In this document: in pieces, positions 56,144 through 62,818 of the stretch
Numbering within the stretch: the first letter of the stretch is position 1
How the letters are laid out: each line of letters begins with the position of its first letter
DNA from: an uncultured Alistipes sp.
Lineage (GTDB): Bacteria; Bacteroidota; Bacteroidia; Bacteroidales; Rikenellaceae
Direction of reading: 5' to 3'
DNA: 62,818 nucleotides
Assembly: GCA_944321205.1 (NCBI GenBank)
Contig: CALUKK010000097.1
Coordinates: 1-62,818, forward strand
Notes under the pieces: generated by a model
Seen by the model: only the letters and a program-made list of their open reading frames with translations
The model's database searches: none
What the model was told of the DNA's origin: nothing
Translations under genes and position numbers: made by a program

Positions 56144-58369
56144 TCAATACCAGATTTTCGGTTCGCGGCCCATCTCGAATACCAGATCGCCGCCCCGTAT
56201 GATCTCGTCATGGGAGATCCAGCCCTTTGTCCAGGGCTCTCCGTTGAGCCAGACGCGCTGGATGTAGCGGTTTCCGGGGGTATTGTTGCGTGCTTCGATC
56301 GTGAAGACCCCGCCCGGAACCCGAAGCTCCGCCCGGTCAAAGAGCGGTACTCCGAACCAGTAACGACCTCCGGCCGGCTCCACTTCATACATGCCCAGCG
56401 TCGAGAGGATGTACCAGGCCGACATCTGTCCCACATCCTCGTTGCCCGACAGTCCGTCCGGCTGATCGTGGTAGAGGGTCGTCACAACCTCCCGGACCCG
56501 GTCGGCCGTCTTCCACGGTTCGCCCAGCATCGTATAGAGGTACAGAACGTGGTGGCTCGGTTCGTTGCCGTGGGCATACTGCCCGATCAGTCCCGATATG
56601 TCGGGCGAAGACTCCCCGCCTTCGACCACGGAGCTCACCTCGAAGAGTGAATCGAGCTTTTCGAGCATCCGCGCCCGGCTTCCGAAACACGTTTCGAGCC
56701 CCTCGACATCGTGCGGCACAAGCCACGTATATTGCCAGGCATTCCCTTCGCAGTAGTCGTCGGCACGGTGCGTCGAGGCGAACGGGTTGAAGGGCGTGCG
56801 CCACCCTCCCCGACTGTCACGTCCGCGCATGAAACCCGTCGTCGGATCGAAATAGTGGCGGTACGAATGGCTGCGCTCCTTGAAATAGGCGGCATCCTCC
56901 GTCTTGCCCAGCACCTCGGCGGCTCGTGCCACGGCTCCGTCGGCCAGGGCGTACTCCATGTCGTAGGCAACCGCTTCGGTAAACAGATCACAGGGTATAT
57001 AGCCGTATTGCATCCGCAATCCGTTGCCCCGGCCGGGATTCATCGCCGTCTTTTTGACCGCCGCAAAGGCCCGTTCACGATCGAAGCCCTCGATCCCCTT
57101 GACGATGGCGTCGCATACTGCGGGAATACCCGGATTGCCGACCATGCAATCCGTCTCGTTGCCCCAGAGATGCCAGACCGGAAGCCGGCCCTGTTCGTCG
57201 GTGATGGCCAGCATCGTGTTCACCAGATCGGGCATGCGCTCCGCATGCAGAAGCGTCATCAACGGCATGGCGGCACGGTAGGTATCCCACAGCGAAAAGG
57301 TCGTATGGGTCGTGTAGCCCGGATTCGGATGCACTTGACCGTCGGCTCCCCGGTAACTGCCGTCCACGTCGCAGAACTCCGACGGTGCCACCATCGTATG
57401 GTAAAGTGCCGTATAGAAGACCCGCTTCGCGGTCGTGTCCGACGTGGTGATCCGTATCTTGGACAGTTGTTCGTTCCAGGCCGCATCGGCCGCCGCAACC
57501 ACGGAGTCGAAATCCCACCCCGGAAGTTCGGACGCAAGATTGGCCTCCGCACCTTCGAAACTTACGGGCGAGAGGGCCACCTTCACGAGCAGTTGTTCGC
57601 CCTCCGACATGTCGAAATCAACACGCGCATAGCGGGCGTCGATCAGCGAGGTCTCCGAAGCTTTCGGTTCTCCCGGTTGCAGGCAGGTGATGGCCCTGGC
57701 CGGTTTCGAAAATTCCGCAACGAACCAAACCCGCTGATCCCGGGCCCATCCCGTCGACCAGCGCCAGCCGCTCAGACGCCTCTTGTCGTCCGAGAGACGG
57801 AAGCCCGTGTCCGTGGGCTTGTCCGAACTGCCGCCGTTCTCCAGATCGAAGACAACAGCGGCCGATTCCGATGCCGGGAACGTGTAACGATGCAGCCCCA
57901 CGCGTGAGGTGGCCGTCATTTCGGCCGTGATACCGTAACGCAGCAACGGAACCGAATAATAACCGGGGCGTGCAACCTCTTTCGTGCGGTCGGCATACGA
58001 CCAGAGTCCCGATCCCGGCTCCTCCTCCGTGCCGCGGGCGTAGACAACCTCCCCCACCACGGGCATCAGCGTCACATCGAACAGATCGCCGGCACCCGTA
58101 CCGCTAAGGTGCGTGTGCGAGAATCCGATCACCGTGGAGTCCGAGGCGTGGTAGCCCGAACACCAGTCCCAACTCCGGGGTATGCTCGTGGGCCCCACCT
58201 GTACGAGTCCGAACGGTACGTTGGCTCCGACAAAGACATGTCCGTGACCGCCGGTGCCGATTTTGGGGTCGACCCAGCGGGTCAGATGCTCCGGAGTTTG
58301 CGGTTGTGAACAGGCACCCAGTCCCGTCAGCAACATCACAACCAGCAAGATTCGATCTCTCCTTCTCAT
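56144..58369 (-). CDS. GH92 exo-alpha-mannosidase lipoprotein
   Basis: 741 residues from ATG 58369 (lipobox GLGAC, Cys20 region); the frame to 58528 includes promoter sequence. GH92 hallmarks run in order: DPKIGTGGHGHVFVGANVPF, GFSHTHLSGTGAGDLFDVTL, LWDTYRAAMPLMTLLH, GRLPVWHLWGNETDCMVGNP, NAWQYTWLVPHDVEGL, QYAHGNEPSHHVLYLY and GNEDVGQMSAWYILSTLGMY. These Ca2+-dependent inverting enzymes trim alpha-mannosyl residues of N-glycans or yeast mannan. Here it is probably surface- or periplasm-anchored. First gene of the GH92 pair; no SusCD partner is adjacent. Confidence 0.95.
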   Translation of the reverse strand: MRRRDRILLVVMLLTGLGACSQPQTPEHLTRWVDPKIGTGGHGHVFVGANVPFGLVQVGPTSIPRSWDWCSGYHASDSTVIGFSHTHLSGTGAGDLFDVTLMPVVGEVVYARGTEEEPGSGLWSYADRTKEVARPGYYSVPLLRYGITAEMTATSRVGLHRYTFPASESAAVVFDLENGGSSDKPTDTGFRLSDDKRRLSGWRWSTGWARDQRVWFVAEFSKPARAITCLQPGEPKASETSLIDARYARVDFDMSEGEQLLVKVALSPVSFEGAEANLASELPGWDFDSVVAAADAAWNEQLSKIRITTSDTTAKRVFYTALYHTMVAPSEFCDVDGSYRGADGQVHPNPGYTTHTTFSLWDTYRAAMPLMTLLHAERMPDLVNTMLAITDEQGRLPVWHLWGNETDCMVGNPGIPAVCDAIVKGIEGFDRERAFAAVKKTAMNPGRGNGLRMQYGYIPCDLFTEAVAYDMEYALADGAVARAAEVLGKTEDAAYFKERSHSYRHYFDPTTGFMRGRDSRGGWRTPFNPFASTHRADDYCEGNAWQYTWLVPHDVEGLETCFGSRARMLEKLDSLFEVSSVVEGGESSPDISGLIGQYAHGNEPSHHVLYLYTMLGEPWKTADRVREVVTTLYHDQPDGLSGNEDVGQMSAWYILSTLGMYEVEPAGGRYWFGVPLFDRAELRVPGGVFTIEARNNTPGNRYIQRVWLNGEPWTKGWISHDEIIRGGDLVFEMGREPKIWY

Positions 58370-58490
58370 TGGAAATTCGTGTTTTGAGGTTCTTCGGCCC
58401 GACGACCGGAGAGTGTCGTAATGGATGATCCCGGACCCCTGCCGTCGGCTCCTTTGCACCGAAGCCCGCATCGGGGTCCGAAAAACGCTC

Positions 58491-58521
58491 CAAAAGTAGG
58501 TAAAATCTGAAAGATTTACAA
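58491..58521 (-). promoter_or_regulatory. GH92 operon promoter
   Basis: Leftward GTTG ending at 58519 and TACTTTTG at 58498-58491 are separated by 20 bases, close to the Bacteroidetes consensus. The leader would be about 115 bases, long enough for regulatory structure though none is obvious. Confidence 0.6.
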
Positions 58522-58556
58522 CTTTCAACGCCCCGAAGTATCGAATTCCCGGAACT

Positions 58557-58594
58557 AAAAAACGTCGGTGCGGGACTTCTGCCGCACCGACGTT
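58557..58594 (-). terminator. Terminator of the ATP synthase operon
   Basis: A 13-bp perfect stem (58561-58573 with 58582-58594) with an 8-base loop is followed on the minus strand by a run of T (AACGTTTTTTAG). It lies 50 bases past the atpG stop. Confidence 0.88.
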
Positions 58595-58643
58595 GTCGTT
58601 CTGCCTGATCCCTCCGGAGTCGTTCTCCGAAGGTCGGAGGTGG

Positions 58644-59510
58644 TCATTCGGCCTGTCCGATATCGGCCAGTTCGTTGGTGATGGCCTGCTGGCGCTGCTT
58701 GTTGTAGAAGAGGGTCAGCTCGTCCAGTAGATCCTGCGCGTTGTCCGAGGCCGTCTGCATGGCAACGGTCCGCGCCGCATGTTCCGCCGTGGCACTGTCC
58801 AGCAGCACCTCGTAGATCCGGGTCCGCACCGCAAGCGGCAACAGCGATTCCAGCAACTCCCGGGGCGATGGCTCACAGAGGTAGTTCGCATCGGGAACCC
58901 CCGCGTCGGTCGTATGCCGGGGCTCCAGTGGCAGCAGGATCTCGCTGCACGGCGTCTGACGGCTCATCGAGACATAGTGGTTGTAGACCATCACAACCCG
59001 ATCCAGCCTCCCTGCCGCATAGTCCTTCATCAGCCGGTCGGCCAGACGCTCCGCTCCCGCGTAGTCGTGATGCCCGGACAGCGCACGGAAGGTGTCGTCG
59101 AAGAGAAAGCCCCGTTTGCGGACGTAGGAGACCATCTTCTCCCCCACGGGCCAGATCTCGACCCGTGCGAATCCCTCCTCGTGCAACGCTGCAACACGCC
59201 GTTCCAATTCGCGCATCGCCTCGGCATTGAATCCTCCGCACAGCGATCCGTCCGAGGCTATGGCCACGACGACAACCCGACGCAACTCCTTGTGGGGTTG
59301 CGTCAACGGGCTCGTGATCTCCTCTTCCCCGGCATAGCGGAACAACGCCTCGGTAATTCCGGAGAGTTGCCGCTCATAGACCGACAGCGCTTCGGATTCC
59401 GACTGCACGTGGTGCAGTTTGGCCGAAGCGACCATCTTCATCGCCGAGGTGATCTTCAGCGTGTTGCCTACCGAGGCGATCCGGGCCTTGATCTCTTTGA
59501 GCGCTGCCAT
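58644..59510 (-). CDS. atpG: F0F1 ATP synthase subunit gamma
   Basis: 288 residues. The N-terminal helix has the family signature IKARIASVGNTLKITSAMKM VASAKL, and the C-terminal helix (RTVAMQTASDNAQDLLDELT, LFYNKQRQQAITNEL) completes the rotating coiled coil. SDGSLCGGFNAEAMRELE is the central-domain motif. It forms the central stalk that couples the c-ring to F1 catalysis. Last gene of the operon, 4 bases after atpA; beta and epsilon are not downstream, as in other Bacteroidetes where they sit in front of the a subunit or elsewhere. Confidence 0.97.
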   Translation of the reverse strand: MAALKEIKARIASVGNTLKITSAMKMVASAKLHHVQSESEALSVYERQLSGITEALFRYAGEEEITSPLTQPHKELRRVVVVAIASDGSLCGGFNAEAMRELERRVAALHEEGFARVEIWPVGEKMVSYVRKRGFLFDDTFRALSGHHDYAGAERLADRLMKDYAAGRLDRVVMVYNHYVSMSRQTPCSEILLPLEPRHTTDAGVPDANYLCEPSPRELLESLLPLAVRTRIYEVLLDSATAEHAARTVAMQTASDNAQDLLDELTLFYNKQRQQAITNELADIGQAE

Positions 59511-59514
59511 CGGC

Positions 59515-61100
<1,586 letters not shown>

Positions 61101-61104
<4 letters not shown>

Positions 61105-61658
61105 AGTTTTCTTTCGGGCTGTCTGCCCAGTTTCTGTTCTACGCGGCGGAGTTGGGTGGCGATGCTGGCATCCAGCAACCGGTCATCGATGCGGAAACGG
61201 AAACCGCCGATCAGCGACGGATCGATCTGCCGATGGACCCGCACCTCCCGGCTGTGAGTGACGGATTCCACCTGCGCCGAAAGCCGCCCGACAAAATCCT
61301 CATCAACGGCTGCTGCCGTCGTGAGCGTCATGTCGACAATGCCGTAGCGCTGCTTGTAGATTCCGATGAAGGCCGGAAGCATGAAGCACAGCCACTTCTC
61401 GCGATGATGACGGATCACCAGCCGCAAAAAACCAGCCAGCGATGTCGACAACTCTTCGCCCAGGGCCTTGCGTACGACGGCAAGCTTCGCATCCGCATCC
61501 ACCACCGGCGAGGCAAGAACCTCACGAAGCTCTTCGACGCGTCGGTAGGCTTCGGACAACGACGCGGCCTCTTCGGCCGTACGGGTCATCTCTCCGTTCG
61601 ACTCGGCATAGTCGGCCAGCGCCCGTGCATAGCGTCGGGCTATCAATCCGAGGTCCAT
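61101..61658 (-). CDS. atpH: F0F1 ATP synthase subunit delta
   Basis: 185 residues. [20 protein letters not shown] at the start and the C-terminal signature [20 protein letters not shown] (the delta/OSCP motif) identify it. It links the top of F1 to the b-subunit stalk. It overlaps atpF by 16 bases and atpA by 4. Confidence 0.95.
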
Positions 61659-62161
61659 GACTTGCGTTTTTTCGGATCAAGCTCCTCCATCAGCCGCGAG
61701 GCCAGCTGCGTCTGTGCCTCGCGGTTGTCGAGATCCTGACGCAACATGCGTTCGGTGATGGCTACGGCCAGCGCCGCGATCTCCCGCTTGGCGTCGGCAA
61801 GAATGGCCGCACGTTCGCTCTCGGCCTGCTGGCGGCTCTTCTCAAGAAGACGCGCACCTTCGCTTTCGGCCTTCTGCCGGGCGTCGGAGAGAATCTGTTT
61901 CCGCTCGGTGTCGGCTTCGCGCAGGATCTCGTTGCGCCGGACCTCGGCCTCATTGATGATCTCCCGGCTGCGGGCTTCAAGCGTGGCACACTTCCGTTCG
62001 GCCTCCCGGGCGGCATCGAGCGACGTGTCGATATACTCCTTGCGGGACTCGATGGCCTTCACGATGACCGGGAACCCGTAGCGCGCCAGCACGATGAACA
62101 CCACCCCGAAGGCAAGCGTCATCCAGAACAGCAGTCCCGATTCGGGTTGCAGAAGTCCCAT
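61643..62161 (-). CDS. atpF: F0F1 ATP synthase subunit b
   Basis: 172 residues. One N-terminal membrane helix (GLLFWMTLAFGVVFIVLARY) is followed by a long charged helix (ESRKEYIDTSLDAAREAERK, READTERKQILSDARQKAES) that dimerises as the peripheral stalk. It lies 20 bases after atpE. Confidence 0.95.
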   Translation of the reverse strand: MGLLQPESGLLFWMTLAFGVVFIVLARYGFPVIVKAIESRKEYIDTSLDAAREAERKCATLEARSREIINEAEVRRNEILREADTERKQILSDARQKAESEGARLLEKSRQQAESERAAILADAKREIAALAVAITERMLRQDLDNREAQTQLASRLMEELDPKKRKSWTSD

Positions 62162-62181
62162 GGCACCTTACGATTTTGAAA

Positions 62182-62439
<258 letters not shown>

Positions 62440-62818
62440 TTATTTATTGGCGGTATTGCCGGCCTGTTCGGGGGCGTGTTTCTCCGGGTTCTCCTGGGCC
62501 AGTCCGATGAAGACCGCCGAGAGCATCGTGAAGACATACGCCTGCAGGAAGGCCACCAGCAGCTCAAGACAGTACATGAAGATCGAGAAGAGAACCGACA
62601 CGGCTCCCATCGAACCGTTGATCGCGGCTCCCATGCCTGCCGTGGCGAAAATCACGCACGTGAGGCTCAGGATGACGGCGTGACCGGCCATCATGTTGGC
62701 GAAGAGTCGGATCATCAGCGCGAAGGGCTTGGTGAAGATCCCCACGAACTCGATCAGCGGCATGAGCGGAATGGCCTTGAGCCAGACCGGAACGTCGGGC
62801 CAGAGGATATCCTTCCAG
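62440..62818 (-). CDS. atpB: F0F1 ATP synthase subunit a (5' end outside the window)
   Basis: The C-terminal 125 codons are present and the frame runs open to the right edge (..[19 protein letters not shown]). The essential-Arg helix is [20 protein letters not shown], with Arg in IRLFANM as in all a subunits, and the last helix has [20 protein letters not shown]. It forms the ion half-channels facing the c-ring. The end is followed 42 bases later by atpE. Confidence 0.95.
   Translation of the reverse strand, partial: WKDILWPDVPVWLKAIPLMPLIEFVGIFTKPFALMIRLFANMMAGHAVILSLTCVIFATAGMGAAINGSMGAVSVLFSIFMYCLELLVAFLQAYVFTMLSAVFIGLAQENPEKHAPEQAGNTANK

Overview
The window looks like a chromosomal segment of a GC-rich gut Bacteroidales bacterium, most likely Rikenellaceae/Alistipes-like. 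The reasons are a SusC/SusD pair, many SPII lipoproteins, FISUMP/fimbrillin, DUF5074 and GH92 families, Bacteroidetes-type promoters (TTTG, about 19 bp, TAnnTTTG), a Rho with a long disordered insert, and an ATP synthase gene order a-c-b-delta-alpha-gamma. The genus is inferred from base composition and gene content only.

Layout. (1) 250-4195: a ribulokinase and a DUF6786-like gene run left, a LacI-type regulator runs right, and all fire from one symmetric divergent promoter with a TTAAAACGTTTTAA operator. (2) 4308-10542: a second identical operator precedes a DapA/NAL-family lyase, a sodium/solute symporter, L-fucose isomerase (which also acts on D-arabinose), ribokinase and a GRP-family sugar permease. 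(3) 10579-28200: a polysaccharide-utilisation-type operon continues in the same direction: a fimbrillin/FISUMP-like lipoprotein, SusC, SusD, a small surface lipoprotein, an FGE-like/sialidase fusion, two tandem beta-propeller proteins, a sialate O-acetylesterase, a secreted nucleoside hydrolase and a secreted FAD oxidoreductase. Decayed GH3, GH97 and GH3 genes lie between and after the last of these. Many junctions are 4-base ATGA overlaps. Ribokinase + permease + SusCD + nucleoside hydrolase resembles the ribose-utilisation (Rus) loci of Bacteroides.

(4) 28207-33770: a heavy-metal RND efflux operon with a His-rich adaptor lipoprotein. (5) 33995-34945: a secreted alpha/beta hydrolase. (6) 35149-42553: a cobalamin-riboswitch-controlled outer-membrane B12 acquisition operon (DUF4988/DUF5074 lipoprotein, PKD-like lipoprotein, BtuB-type receptor, BtuG-like propeller). 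(7) 42622-46567: a DUF2284 protein with an apparently leaderless promoter, a lipoprotein of unknown function and a TPR/HTH regulator. (8) 46695-50560: a compact four-gene operon (DUF1893, TonB-dependent receptor, ECF S-component-like membrane protein, DUF362 lipoprotein) that looks like an uptake system for an unknown ligand. (9) 50736-53387: S1/P1 nuclease and Rho. (10) 53796-58369: two GH92 alpha-mannosidase genes, one split by a single in-frame amber codon. (11) 58644 to the right edge: the F0F1 ATP synthase operon, cut inside subunit a.

Functionally the left half is a catabolic programme. Surface capture and secreted hydrolases release a pentose, nucleoside or acetylated-sugar ligand, and inner-membrane permeases plus isomerase/kinases feed the pentose-phosphate pathway. 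The right half mixes metal efflux, vitamin B12 capture, an orphan uptake operon, N-glycan mannose trimming and housekeeping genes. All assignments come from reading the sequence; no database search was run.
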